A DNA stretch of 64,000 nucleotides from NCBI RefSeq assembly GCF_002709775.1, contig NZ_PAQR01000010.1:111424-175423 (forward strand). The letters run 5' to 3'. The notes beneath the pieces are model-generated. The model was not told the DNA's origin. It made no database searches and saw nothing but the letters and a program-made list of their open reading frames with translations. How positions within the stretch are numbered: position 1 is the stretch's first letter; every line of letters begins with the position of its first letter. Below, piece after piece: positions 7,391-16,681 of this stretch. The translations under genes and the position numbers were made by a program. The stretch is from Thalassospira sp. (GTDB lineage: Bacteria > Pseudomonadota > Alphaproteobacteria > Rhodospirillales > Thalassospiraceae).

Positions 7391-9157
7391 TTAGTGGTCA
7401 ACCGCGCCACCGGCCCCTTTCGGAACGCGGATATCTTCAATCATGTGCTGGATATGCTCTGGCGGCTCGGCGGTGACTTTCGACACAGCGAAAGCAACGA
7501 TGAAGTTCAGAACCATACCAACCGCACCAATGCCTTCCGGCGAGATGCCAAACAGCCAGTTTTCAGGCGTGTTTGCAATGATCGGGTCGAAGAACACACC
7601 TTTATAGGCAAGGATATAGCCCATGGTGAAGACCAGACCGGTCAGCATGCCGGCAATCGCGCCTTCGCGGTTAACCTTCTTGGAGAAGATCCCCATGATG
7701 ATAACCGGGAACAGCGAGGATGCGGCAAGACCGAAGGCGAAGGCCACCACCTGTGCCACAAAGCCCGGAGGATTGTAGCCCAGATAACCGGCAATCAGGA
7801 TCGCGACCGCAGCGGCAATACGCCCTGCCATCAGTTCCTGTCCTTCTGTCATGTTTGGTGTGAATGTACCTTTGAGAAGGTCATGCGATACGCCAGACGA
7901 AATCACAAGCAACAGACCAGCAGCCGTCGACAGGGCAGCGGCGATACCACCTGCTGCAACCAGTGCGATGACCCAGTTCGGAAGCTGTGCGATTTCCGGG
8001 TTGGCCAGAACCATGATGTCACGGTCAACCTTCAGCTCGTTACCCTGCCAGCCGAACTCGGCTGCCTTGGCGGCGAACTCTGCGTTTGCGTCGTTGTAGT
8101 ACTGGATACGGCCATCGCCGTTTTTGTCTTCAAACGACAGGAGGCCGGTAGCTTCCCAACGTTTCATCCAGTCCGGACGCTCTTCAAAGACAAGGTTACC
8201 TTCCGGATCGCCGACTTCGCCTGTCTGGATGGTTTCGGTCAGGTTCAGGCGAGCCATTGCACCAACTGCCGGAGCGGTGGTGTAAAGCAGCGCGATGAAG
8301 ACCAGTGCCCAACCAGCCGAGGAACGTGCGTCACGAACTTTCGGAACGGTGAAGAAGCGAACGATAACGTGCGGCAGACCTGCGGTACCAACCATCAGGG
8401 CAACGGTGATTGCAAAGATATCAATCGTTGACTTGCTGGTGGTGGTGTATTCGAGGAAGCCGAGTTCCGTCACAACCTGGTTCAGGCGATCAAGCATGAA
8501 TTCGCCGGTGCCATTCACGGTCGAGCCGAATGCCAGCTGCGGCAGCGGATTGCCGGTCAGCTGGAAGGCAATGAAGATTGCCGGAATGGTGTAGGCAACA
8601 ATAAGAACGCAATACTGTGCAACCTGGGTATAGGTAATGCCCTTCATGCCGCCAAGAACGGCGTAGATGAAGACGATGCCCATGCCGACGATCAGGCCGG
8701 TCAGGATTTCAACTTCAAGGAAGCGCGAGAACACGATACCAACGCCGCGCATCTGACCTGCCACATAGGTGAACGAAATAAAGATCAGGCAGATAACAGC
8801 AACGATACGGGCTGCTTTGGAATAATAACGATCCCCGATGAATTCCGGCACGGTGAATTTGCCGTACTTGCGGAGATACGGTGCCAGAAGCATTGCCAGT
8901 AGGCAGTAGCCGCCGGTCCAACCCATCAGGTAAACCGAGCCGCCATAGCCAAGGAAGGCAATGAGGCCAGCCATAGAGATAAAGGAAGCAGCTGACATCC
9001 AGTCTGCTGCAGTCGCCATGCCGTTGACGACCGGGTTAACACCTTTGCCAGCGACATAGAATTCGCCGGTGGTGCTTGCCTTGGCCCAGATCGCGATGCC
9101 GATATACAGCGCGAAGCTCAAACCGACGGCAATATATGTAAGGGTAGTAAGATCCAT
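7391..9157 (-). CDS. Sodium:solute symporter family, acetate/cation type, large subunit
   Basis: A 588-residue inner-membrane transporter of the SSS family with about 13 membrane spans, closest in character to the VC_2705-type subfamily related to acetate permease ActP. The N-terminal GEFYVAGKGVNPVVNGMATA and ADWMSAASFI region is typical of ActP-like carriers. Between residues about 305 and 385 it carries a long hydrophilic loop with an EF-hand-like motif DKNGDGRIQYYN (344-355). The small DUF4212 subunit is encoded 24 bases upstream, as is usual for this subfamily. The substrate is likely a short-chain carboxylate, by family; the sequence alone does not fix it. A terminator follows. Confidence 0.9.
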   Translation of the reverse strand: MDLTTLTYIAVGLSFALYIGIAIWAKASTTGEFYVAGKGVNPVVNGMATAADWMSAASFISMAGLIAFLGYGGSVYLMGWTGGYCLLAMLLAPYLRKYGKFTVPEFIGDRYYSKAARIVAVICLIFISFTYVAGQMRGVGIVFSRFLEVEILTGLIVGMGIVFIYAVLGGMKGITYTQVAQYCVLIVAYTIPAIFIAFQLTGNPLPQLAFGSTVNGTGEFMLDRLNQVVTELGFLEYTTTSKSTIDIFAITVALMVGTAGLPHVIVRFFTVPKVRDARSSAGWALVFIALLYTTAPAVGAMARLNLTETIQTGEVGDPEGNLVFEERPDWMKRWEATGLLSFEDKNGDGRIQYYNDANAEFAAKAAEFGWQGNELKVDRDIMVLANPEIAQLPNWVIALVAAGGIAAALSTAAGLLLVISSGVSHDLLKGTFTPNMTEGQELMAGRIAAAVAILIAGYLGYNPPGFVAQVVAFAFGLAASSLFPVIIMGIFSKKVNREGAIAGMLTGLVFTMGYILAYKGVFFDPIIANTPENWLFGISPEGIGAVGMVLNFIVAFAVSKVTAEPPEHIQHMIEDIRVPKGAGGAVDH

Positions 9158-9181
9158 CTTGTCTGTCTCCCAGATCCTGCG

Positions 9182-9442
9182 TCAGTCGTCGTCTTCGTGA
9201 ACGCCGAATTCGCGGTCCAGTTTGTTCATCTTGGCCACATAGACGAAAATCAATGCGACAAAGACGTAAATGGACCCCTGTTGAGCAAACCAGAAACCAA
9301 GCTGGAAGCCCGCTATTTCGATCGAATTAAGGGCATCGACAAACAAGATGCCGAAACCGTAGGAAACGATGAACCAGATCACCACAAGTACCGAGACCAG
9401 TTTCACGTTTCTCTTCCAGTAGGCTGCGCTTTGTTCATCCAT
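9182..9442 (-). CDS. DUF4212 sodium/substrate symporter small subunit
   Basis: An 86-residue protein with two membrane spans (about residues 15-35 and 50-72) and a charged acidic C-terminus ending in EDDD. The N-terminal pattern AAYWKRNVKL is typical of the DUF4212 small subunit found with VC_2705-type SSS carriers. The frame is open further upstream to 9550, but the ATG at 9442 with GGAAGGAG 7 bases before it is clearly the right start. The large subunit follows 24 bases downstream, so the two form an operon. Confidence 0.92.
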   Translation of the reverse strand: MDEQSAAYWKRNVKLVSVLVVIWFIVSYGFGILFVDALNSIEIAGFQLGFWFAQQGSIYVFVALIFVYVAKMNKLDREFGVHEDDD

Positions 9443-10028
9443 CGCGCGTCTCCTTCCTAGAAATGATAACTTTCCCTGCCGACATCGTTTTTGGATTGTT
9501 TTTGCCGGCCGCTTAAACGCGTGGCGTTGAGTGCATTGGGACACACTCATTGCCTGTAAAGGTCGATATCAGCTTTCTAGATGGGCCATAAGCTAATCAT
9601 TAGTCGTATAGAACAGGGTGTTAGAGGCCTTTGCTCGGCAGCTGCGAACGAAAATAATGACAGAATTCGGTCAGTTTTCATTGTGTGCGATGCAGCATTT
9701 CAGGGTTGAAAAACTTGGCGCATTCATGCCTAAAAAGTGACGTTTTCGTACCGTAAAGGGCGCGTTGTCAGTCTTTTGATGGCATTTCTGACCGGAATCG
9801 GCCCCGCGTCGTTCTGGTTGGTATGCGTGCGGCTGAGGGCCAGCTCTTCACGCCATGACCGCATGCCAACCGTCTTGTTGTGACTTCGCGCTGGGTCTCT
9901 GCGGTTTGAAGTTGTTAAGAGACTGCCTGTCGGTTACAAACGGGCACAGTATTTCAGGTGCGCCTTGGGCGTGCCGGAGTGTTCCGACCCGACGGGGCGG
10001 ACCCAACGACTTTTGGATGGGGAATTTA
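9443..10028. other. 586-base divergent intergenic region between the symporter operon and the ABC-F gene
   Basis: No convincing gene is seen here. It must hold the promoters for both flanking units. The only small symmetrical element I noticed is the 11-base palindrome CTAATCATTAG at 9593-9603. The frame of the ABC-F gene is open back to 9855, but that stretch lacks homology-like character and is best read as untranslated leader. Confidence 0.6.
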
Positions 10029-11708
10029 ATGGCATCCTACCAGTATATTTACGTCATGAAGGACCTGACCAAGATCCTTCCGGGCGGTCGCGAACTTTTC
10101 AAGGGCATCACGCTGTCCTTCCTGCCGGGCGTAAAAATCGGTGTTCTCGGGAACAACGGCGCAGGTAAATCGACCCTGCTGAAAATCATGGCCGGCATCG
10201 AGAAGGATTATGCCGGTGAAGCCTGGCCTGCTGATGGCGTCAATGTCGGCTATCTTGAGCAGGAGCCGAAGCTTAATCCGGAAAAAGACGTTCTTGGTAA
10301 CGTCATGGAAGGCTGTGGTTCTATCGTCGACGATCTTGCACGTTTCAACGAAATCAGCGGCAAATTCGCCGAGCCGATGACCGATGACGAAATGAATGAT
10401 CTCCTTGCCGAGCAGGGCGAACTTCAGGAACGCATCGATGCGGCCAATGGCTGGGATCTGGAACGTACCCTTGAGATCGCGATGGACGCACTGCGTTGCC
10501 CGCCCAAGGATGCCGACGTTTCCAAGCTTTCCGGTGGTGAACGTCGTCGTGTGGCTCTTTGCCGTCTTCTGCTGGCAAAGCCTGACATCCTGCTGCTTGA
10601 CGAACCGACCAACCACCTTGACGCTGAATCGGTTGCCTGGCTTGAACGTCACCTTGAAGATTATCAGGGTACTGTCATTCTGGTTACCCACGATCGTTAC
10701 TTCCTTGATAACGTCACCGGCTGGATCCTTGAACTTGACCGTGGTCAGGGCATCCCGTTCGAAGGCAACTACTCCTCGTGGCTGGAACAGAAGCAGAAGC
10801 GTCTGGAACAGGAAGCCCGTCAGGAAGGCAGCCGTCAGAAACAGCTTGCGACCGAGCTTGAGTGGATCCGTCAGAACCCGAAAGGCCGTCAGGCAAAATC
10901 CAAGGCCCGTGTTCGTGCCTATGACGATCTTGTCGCCGAGGCCGCAAAAGCCGTTCCGGATTCAACCAAGATCGTTATTCCGATTGCCGAGCGTCTTGGC
11001 AATGAAGTCATCACCGCCGAAGGCCTGACCAAGGCTTACGGTGACAAGCTTCTGTTCGAGAACCTTGATTTCCGCCTGCCGCCGGGCGGCATTGTTGGTG
11101 TCATTGGTCCGAACGGTGCTGGTAAAACAACGCTGTTCAAGATGCTGACGGGTGCGGAAACGCCGGATTCAGGTGATCTGAAGATCGGTGAAACCGTCAA
11201 GATGGGCTATGTCGATCAGTCGCGTGACTCGCTTGATCCGAACAAGACCGTCTGGCAGGAAGTCTCCGATGGTCTTGACGAGATCCTTCTGGGCAAGCGC
11301 CCGATGAGCTCGCGTGCTTATGTTTCGCAGTTCGCCTTCAAGGGTGCGGATCAGCAGAAGAAAGTCGGCCAGCTGTCTGGTGGTGAGCGTAACCGCGTTC
11401 ATCTTGCCAAGATGCTGAAGTCCGGCTCGAACGTCCTGCTGCTTGACGAACCGACCAACGATCTTGATGTCGATACCCTGCGTGCGCTTGAGGAAGGCCT
11501 CCTCGAGTTTGCCGGTTGTGCTGTGGTTATCTCGCACGATCGCTTCTTCCTTGACCGTATCGCGACCCATATTCTTGCCTATGAGGGCAACTCGCATGTC
11601 GAGTGGTTCGAAGGGAACTATCAGGAATATGAAGCCGACTACAAACGTCGCTATGGTGAAGAGGCCAGTCGCCCACACCGCATCAAATACAAGCCGCTGA
11701 CCCGCTAA
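10029..11708 (+). CDS. ettA: ABC-F translation factor, EttA type (energy-dependent translational throttle)
   Basis: A 559-residue soluble protein with two ABC ATPase domains and no membrane part. Walker A motifs are GNNGAGKST and GPNGAGKTT; signatures are LSGGERRRV and LSGGERNRV; both Walker B motifs end in LLLDEPTN. The inter-signature arm ([20 protein letters not shown]) and the charged linker with [20 protein letters not shown] fit the EttA subfamily, which binds the ribosomal E site and gates translation according to the ATP/ADP ratio. The ATG at 10029 gives the expected N-terminus ([16 protein letters not shown]) and near-identical length to E. coli EttA (555); GGGG lies 5 bases upstream. 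An in-frame ATG at 10017 is less likely because it would overlap the ribosome-binding site. Confidence 0.93.
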   Translation: MASYQYIYVMKDLTKILPGGRELFKGITLSFLPGVKIGVLGNNGAGKSTLLKIMAGIEKDYAGEAWPADGVNVGYLEQEPKLNPEKDVLGNVMEGCGSIVDDLARFNEISGKFAEPMTDDEMNDLLAEQGELQERIDAANGWDLERTLEIAMDALRCPPKDADVSKLSGGERRRVALCRLLLAKPDILLLDEPTNHLDAESVAWLERHLEDYQGTVILVTHDRYFLDNVTGWILELDRGQGIPFEGNYSSWLEQKQKRLEQEARQEGSRQKQLATELEWIRQNPKGRQAKSKARVRAYDDLVAEAAKAVPDSTKIVIPIAERLGNEVITAEGLTKAYGDKLLFENLDFRLPPGGIVGVIGPNGAGKTTLFKMLTGAETPDSGDLKIGETVKMGYVDQSRDSLDPNKTVWQEVSDGLDEILLGKRPMSSRAYVSQFAFKGADQQKKVGQLSGGERNRVHLAKMLKSGSNVLLLDEPTNDLDVDTLRALEEGLLEFAGCAVVISHDRFFLDRIATHILAYEGNSHVEWFEGNYQEYEADYKRRYGEEASRPHRIKYKPLTR

Positions 11709-11730
11709 GGCGGACAACCGGTTTCAGATC

Positions 11731-11763
11731 AAAGGCCACCTTCCTCGGACGGTGGCCTTTTTT
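11731..11763 (+). terminator. Rho-independent terminator of the ettA-like gene
   Basis: Stem GGCCACC/GGTGGCC with a 10-base loop, preceded by AAA and followed by TTTTTT. Its 22-base core recurs exactly, inverted, in the next terminator. Confidence 0.9.
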
Positions 11764-11793
11764 CATGCGTAAGCAGTGCCAGAGTGACGCAAC

Positions 11794-11826
11794 AAAAAAA
11801 GCCACCGTCCGAGGAAGGTGGCTTTC
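11794..11826 (-). terminator. Rho-independent terminator of mlaA-mlaC
   Basis: On the minus strand this reads GCCACC, a 10-base loop, GGTGGC and TTTTTTT. It is an inverted copy of the terminator 30 bases to the left, loop included. Confidence 0.9.
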
Positions 11827-11854
11827 GTATTCGATATTTGAGACGGGCTTTGTC

Positions 11855-12493
11855 TTAGAGGCCGGTCTTTGCCTTCAGTGCTGCGGTCAGTGCGCCGACA
11901 TCATCGTTATTCTGCTGAATAACTGATGTGAACTCGTCACGCTGGGTGATGCCCATGCTCAGACCTTCGATGGAAACATCAATGATCTTGTAGCTGTCAT
12001 CAAACATCCGCATCCGCCACACGATATTGATCGGCGGGCCGTCCGGACGGACAAACTGCGAATCGACGAAGGGGTCCTTGTTCTTCTGGGTCTCGTCACC
12101 AACGACAAACTGTTCGCCGTTGAATTCCTTGAACTGGTTGGCGTAATTCAGCGCCAGATAGTTCTGCAGAAGGACAGAGAACTCTTCGATTTCCTGGCTG
12201 GAAATCGTACGCCAGTAACGACCAAGAACGAAGCGCGAGACAACATCCATCTCGAAATAACGGTCCATAAGGGACACGAACTTTTCGCGGCGGACTTCGT
12301 CAGCAAGGGTATGGTCGGTGAGTTCGGCCATGGCCTGATCAGCCATGGTTTGAATAACATCGGCAGCGCTGGTTTCAACAGCGACTTCGGCAACGACGTC
12401 AGAAGACAGGCTCGTTGCCGACGCGTGGCCAGACCATGCTGCTACGATGGCGATCATCGCGGCAGCTGGTATGGCGATCTTGTTGTTTGCCAT
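11855..12493 (-). CDS. mlaC: MlaC/Ttg2D-family periplasmic phospholipid-binding protein
   Basis: A 212-residue protein with an N-terminal signal peptide (hydrophobic about 7-20, likely cleavage after ASA near residue 26). It has the MlaC/toluene-tolerance fold, recognisable from FVLGRYWRTISSQEIEEF and IIDVSIEGLSMGITQRDEF. MlaC carries phospholipids across the periplasm between the MlaA-porin complex and the MlaFEDB inner-membrane complex. It lies 9 bases after mlaA, so the two form one transcription unit with a terminator behind. No mlaFEDB genes are in the window, so the ABC part must be elsewhere. Confidence 0.9.
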   Translation of the reverse strand: MANNKIAIPAAAMIAIVAAWSGHASATSLSSDVVAEVAVETSAADVIQTMADQAMAELTDHTLADEVRREKFVSLMDRYFEMDVVSRFVLGRYWRTISSQEIEEFSVLLQNYLALNYANQFKEFNGEQFVVGDETQKNKDPFVDSQFVRPDGPPINIVWRMRMFDDSYKIIDVSIEGLSMGITQRDEFTSVIQQNNDDVGALTAALKAKTGL

Positions 12494-12502
12494 GATGGGC
12501 TC

Positions 12503-13288
12503 TTACTGGCTTGCTGCTTCGACGGCATCATCAAAGTCGAAAGATGCACTTTCATCTTCGACGGCGGATGCCGGTGCCGGGGCGCCGTTGCGAATCAGCG
12601 TATTACGCTGCTGACGATACAGGCTGCGCAGAGCTGCATAATAGTCGATCGACGATTTCTGCAGTTCGTTCAGCTGATTGATCGTGGCGTAACGCGTATG
12701 CAGCGCAGTCAGACCAAGAGAACCCCAGTAAAGCGCTTCTGCGGTGTCGCTGTTTTCGGCACCCCAAGTCAGCGGGTTGGCAACATAATCAACAGCAATA
12801 CCCGTCGTGTCACGCAGGTTGGACGGACCAATCAGCGGAAGCACGATGTAAGGGCCGCCGCCGATGCCATAATGGGCAAGGGTCTGGCCGAAATCTTCGC
12901 GACGATACGGAATGCCGAAATCAGTCGCGACATCGTTAAAGCCAAGAAGACCAATCGTCGAGTTCATGATGAAACGCTGGAACGAGGCAGCAGCCTGATC
13001 CGGATCACCTTGCAGCAACGCGTTGAACGAGTTCAACGGTTCGTTGATGTTGCGCACAAAACTCGCGACGGAGGTTTTGACAGGTTGCGGGGCAATGTCG
13101 CGGTACCACATTGCAGCGGGATACAGGACCATGAAATCAACAGCGCCGTTAACGCCGTGAACCACGCGGTTCACCGGCTCAAGCGGGTCGTAATCACTCG
13201 TGTCCTGCGCTGGTTCTGTCGATGCGCACGCGGTCAGCAAAGACAGCGATCCTGCGGCACAAAGCGAAAGCAAAGTTCGGAACTTCAT
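12503..13288 (-). CDS. mlaA: MlaA/VacJ-family outer-membrane lipoprotein
   Basis: A 261-residue lipoprotein: the signal peptide ends in a lipobox LLTAC, with the lipidated Cys at residue 21. The mature part shows the MlaA hallmarks DYDPLEPVNRVVHGVN, EPLNSFNALLQGD and GLLGFNDVATDFGIP, and the GIGGGPYIVLPLIGPSNLRD segment. MlaA sits as a ring in the outer membrane and removes misplaced phospholipids from the outer leaflet, handing them to MlaC, which is encoded next. The ATG at 13288 begins a 302-base divergent interval shared with the ArsR-type gene. Confidence 0.93.
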   Translation of the reverse strand: MKFRTLLSLCAAGSLSLLTACASTEPAQDTSDYDPLEPVNRVVHGVNGAVDFMVLYPAAMWYRDIAPQPVKTSVASFVRNINEPLNSFNALLQGDPDQAAASFQRFIMNSTIGLLGFNDVATDFGIPYRREDFGQTLAHYGIGGGPYIVLPLIGPSNLRDTTGIAVDYVANPLTWGAENSDTAEALYWGSLGLTALHTRYATINQLNELQKSSIDYYAALRSLYRQQRNTLIRNGAPAPASAVEDESASFDFDDAVEAASQ

Positions 13289-13449
13289 TATTTTTAGCCA
13301 ACCGATGTTCGATACACAGACTTCCCCTGACCCAAAACGTTTTCAGTGAGGGACACCAAAAAACGTTACCGATCAACCTTCTGCTCGAAAGGGCGACCAT
13401 GTAACGCACACGCCTTAGATATCCATCTGGTTAGCATAGGGGGAATTTA

Positions 13450-13498
13450 AACACCAGCATACAAAAAGTTGATCGCAATCAAGCAGTTTTCTGGTGTT
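13450..13498. repeat. Nested inverted repeat between mlaA and the ArsR-type gene
   Basis: The outer arms AACACCAG (13450-13457) and CTGGTGTT (13491-13498) are a perfect inverted repeat. Inside lies a second one, TTGAT-CGCA-ATCAA, flanked by AAAA and TTTT. It could fold as a stem with internal loops, but there is no T tract for a terminator. It lies upstream of the promoter at 13535-13563. Confidence 0.4.
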
Positions 13499-13534
13499 GC
13501 ATTTGAGCAACATGTTTTGCTGTGAAAATAGTCC

Positions 13535-13563
13535 TTGAACAAATATAAACATATCTTTATATC
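13535..13563 (+). promoter_or_regulatory. Promoter with palindromic operator before the ArsR-methyltransferase gene
   Basis: A near-consensus sigma-70 promoter: TTGAAC (13535-13540), a 17-base spacer and TATATC (13558-13563). The spacer and -10 are occupied by a 20-base palindrome (13543-13562) with arms ATATAAA and TTTATAT and only one mismatched pair in the centre. The layout is that of an autorepressed ArsR-family operator; the binding protein is inferred from position. Confidence 0.65.
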
Positions 13564-13590
13564 TTTCTCACCGACATGGAGGGTACTGGT

Positions 13591-14556
13591 ATGGAACAGG
13601 TTCTGGCAAGATTGCGCGCAGCTGCAGAAGCAACGCGGCTTCGTCTGCTGGCGATCTGTGCCGAGTGCGAACTGACCGTAAGCGAGATCACCCAGATCAT
13701 TGGTCAAAGCCAGCCCCGCGTATCCCGACATCTTAAACTATTGTGCGAAGCGGGCCTGCTTGTCCGGTTCCGTGAAGGCACGTGGGTATTCTATCGCACC
13801 CCCCATTCTGGTCCGGGTGCAGACCTTGTTCAGCCGGTGCTGGATCTGTTGCCCAAGGACGACGAAACCCTTTCGCTTGATCGTGCCCGTCTTGAGCAGG
13901 TGAAGGCGGAGCGTGAGAAGATCGCGACCGAGTATTTCCGTGCCAATGCCGAGGATTGGGATCGGATTCGATCCCTGCATGTCGATGAGGCCGTGGTCGA
14001 AAAGGCCTTGCTTGAGACGGTTGGTGATCTGACCGGCGGGCGTATTCTTGATGTCGGAACTGGCACCGGTCGGATCCTTGAGCTTCTGGGGCGCAATGCC
14101 GAGGAAGGCGTTGGCGTTGATATGTCGCGCGAAATGTTGGCGGTCGCACGTGCCCGTCTGCAGCGCGCGGATCTGTCGAACTGCCTTGTCCGGCAAGCCG
14201 ATATGTATCAGCTGCCTTATCCGGGCGGCATGTTTGATGTCGTGACCCTTCATCAGGTGCTGCATTTTGCCGAAAAACCTGACGCTGCCCTTGCCGAGGC
14301 GGCGCGCGTTTTGGCGCCCGGTGGCAAGCTTGTGATCGTTGATTTTGCCCAGCATGAACATGAAGAACTGCGCGAAGAACATGCGCACCGACGTCTTGGT
14401 TTTGACGATGCGTCGATCAATGCGTGGTTCCGCGCCAACGGGCTTGAGCCAGACAATGTCGTAAGCCTGCCAGGCAAGCCGCTGACCGTTCGGATTTGGG
14501 TGGCGCATCCGATGTCCGATCAGGCGCAAAAGAATAGTGAGAAGGCTGCCGAATAA
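13591..14556 (+). CDS. ArsR-family regulator fused to a SAM-dependent methyltransferase domain
   Basis: A 321-residue two-domain protein. Residues about 5-80 form an ArsR winged helix with the recognition helix in SQPRVSRHLKLLCEAGLL and no obvious metal-site cysteines beyond the CAEC pair. Residues about 130-290 form a class I methyltransferase: motif I ILDVGTGTGRILELLG, then VGVDMSREML and VTLHQVLHFAEKP. The ATG at 13591 is preceded by GGAGGG with 7 bases spacing; the in-frame ATG at 13576 would overlap that site. The metF and metH genes follow in the same direction with 76 bases between. Similar ArsR proteins with a SAM-binding domain sit by methionine genes in other proteobacteria, so sensing of SAM or SAH is a reasonable inference. 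Confidence 0.85.
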   Translation: MEQVLARLRAAAEATRLRLLAICAECELTVSEITQIIGQSQPRVSRHLKLLCEAGLLVRFREGTWVFYRTPHSGPGADLVQPVLDLLPKDDETLSLDRARLEQVKAEREKIATEYFRANAEDWDRIRSLHVDEAVVEKALLETVGDLTGGRILDVGTGTGRILELLGRNAEEGVGVDMSREMLAVARARLQRADLSNCLVRQADMYQLPYPGGMFDVVTLHQVLHFAEKPDAALAEAARVLAPGGKLVIVDFAQHEHEELREEHAHRRLGFDDASINAWFRANGLEPDNVVSLPGKPLTVRIWVAHPMSDQAQKNSEKAAE

Positions 14557-14623
14557 CGCGCAGCCGTTACCAAAATACCTAAATAAAAAGACCCGACCGA
14601 CGGGAACGTGAAGACAGGATTGA

Positions 14624-15526
<903 letters not shown>

Positions 15527-15569
15527 GGGACCCGTTGTTCTGTAACCGGACGCATGAAGATTTGATTGG

Positions 15570-16643
15570 ATGAAAAAGATGAATGATCGCAAGGAACGCA
15601 TTGCCCTGCTGCGCAAACGGGCCGAGGAAAAGATCCTGATCCTTGATGGCGCAATGGGCACGATGATCCAGAAGCACAAGCTGACCGAGGAAGACTATCG
15701 CGGTGAACGCTTCGCCGACTGGAAGCAGGATGTGAAGGGTAATAACGATCTTTTGTCGCTAACCCAGCCGGACATCATCAAGGACATCCACCTGCAATAT
15801 ATTGCAGCCGGCGCGGACCTGAACGGCACGAATACCTTTAGCGCGACGACGATTGCCCAGGCCGATTACGGCATGGAAGATCTGGCTTACGAGATCAATT
15901 TCGAAAGTGCTAGGATCGCGCGTGCCGCCTGCGACGAATGGGAAGCCGCCCATCCCGGTGATGTGCGATTTGTCAACGGCGCGATCGGCCCGACCAACCG
16001 TACTGCTTCGATTTCGCCGGATGTGAATAATCCGGGCTTCCGCGCGATCACCTTTGATCAGCTCAAAGAAGCCTACAAGGAAGCAGCAAACGGTTTGCTT
16101 GATGGCGGGGCGGATACGCTTCTGGTCGAAACCATATTTGATACGCTCAATGCCAAGGCCGCACTGTTTGCCATTGATGAGGTTCTTGAAGAACGCGGTG
16201 AAGATGTGCCGGTAATGATTTCTGGCACGATCACGGATGCATCGGGCCGGACCCTGTCGGGGCAGACGACCGAGGCGTTTTATAACTCCGTGCGTCATAC
16301 CAAGCCGTTCTCGATTGGCCTTAACTGCGCATTGGGGGCTGCTCAGCTGCGTCCGTACGTGCAGGAACTTTCGCGTATTGCCGAATGCCGCGTTTCGGTT
16401 TACCCCAATGCTGGCCTGCCGAACGAGTTCGGCGAATATGATCAGTCGGACGCCGAAATGGCAGCTTTGGTCAAGGAATGGGCTGAAACCGGCATGGTCA
16501 ACCTTCTGGGGGGCTGCTGTGGAACGACGCCGCCGCATATCAAGGCGATTGCCGATGCGGTTGCGAATGCCAAACCGCGCACTGTGCCGAAGTTCGAACC
16601 GCGTATGCGTTTGTCAGGCCTTGAGCCGTTTGACGCCGCATAA
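15570..16643 (+). CDS. metH: Methionine synthase, homocysteine-binding module (separate MetH N-terminal part)
   Basis: A 357-residue zinc-dependent homocysteine methyltransferase domain. Zinc ligands are visible as C253 in GLNCALGA and C316-C317 in [22 protein letters not shown] is the classical start of MetH. It corresponds to the first module of the roughly 1230-residue E. coli MetH; the other three modules are in the next gene. Both parts keep all key residues, and the stop here and the next start are only 38 bases apart. This is a real split known in alphaproteobacteria, not a frameshift: the two proteins must assemble to work. The start at ATG 15570 could also be ATG 15579. Confidence 0.92.
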   Translation: MKKMNDRKERIALLRKRAEEKILILDGAMGTMIQKHKLTEEDYRGERFADWKQDVKGNNDLLSLTQPDIIKDIHLQYIAAGADLNGTNTFSATTIAQADYGMEDLAYEINFESARIARAACDEWEAAHPGDVRFVNGAIGPTNRTASISPDVNNPGFRAITFDQLKEAYKEAANGLLDGGADTLLVETIFDTLNAKAALFAIDEVLEERGEDVPVMISGTITDASGRTLSGQTTEAFYNSVRHTKPFSIGLNCALGAAQLRPYVQELSRIAECRVSVYPNAGLPNEFGEYDQSDAEMAALVKEWAETGMVNLLGGCCGTTPPHIKAIADAVANAKPRTVPKFEPRMRLSGLEPFDAA

Positions 16644-16681
16644 TCCCGATATTGATTGCTGAAAAGAGATCGAAAAGACCC

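Noticed and set aside
9855..10028. 58-codon upstream extension of the ABC-F gene
   Set aside because: The sequence is Cys/Arg-rich and unlike EttA N-termini; the start at 10029 has a ribosome-binding site and the expected length.
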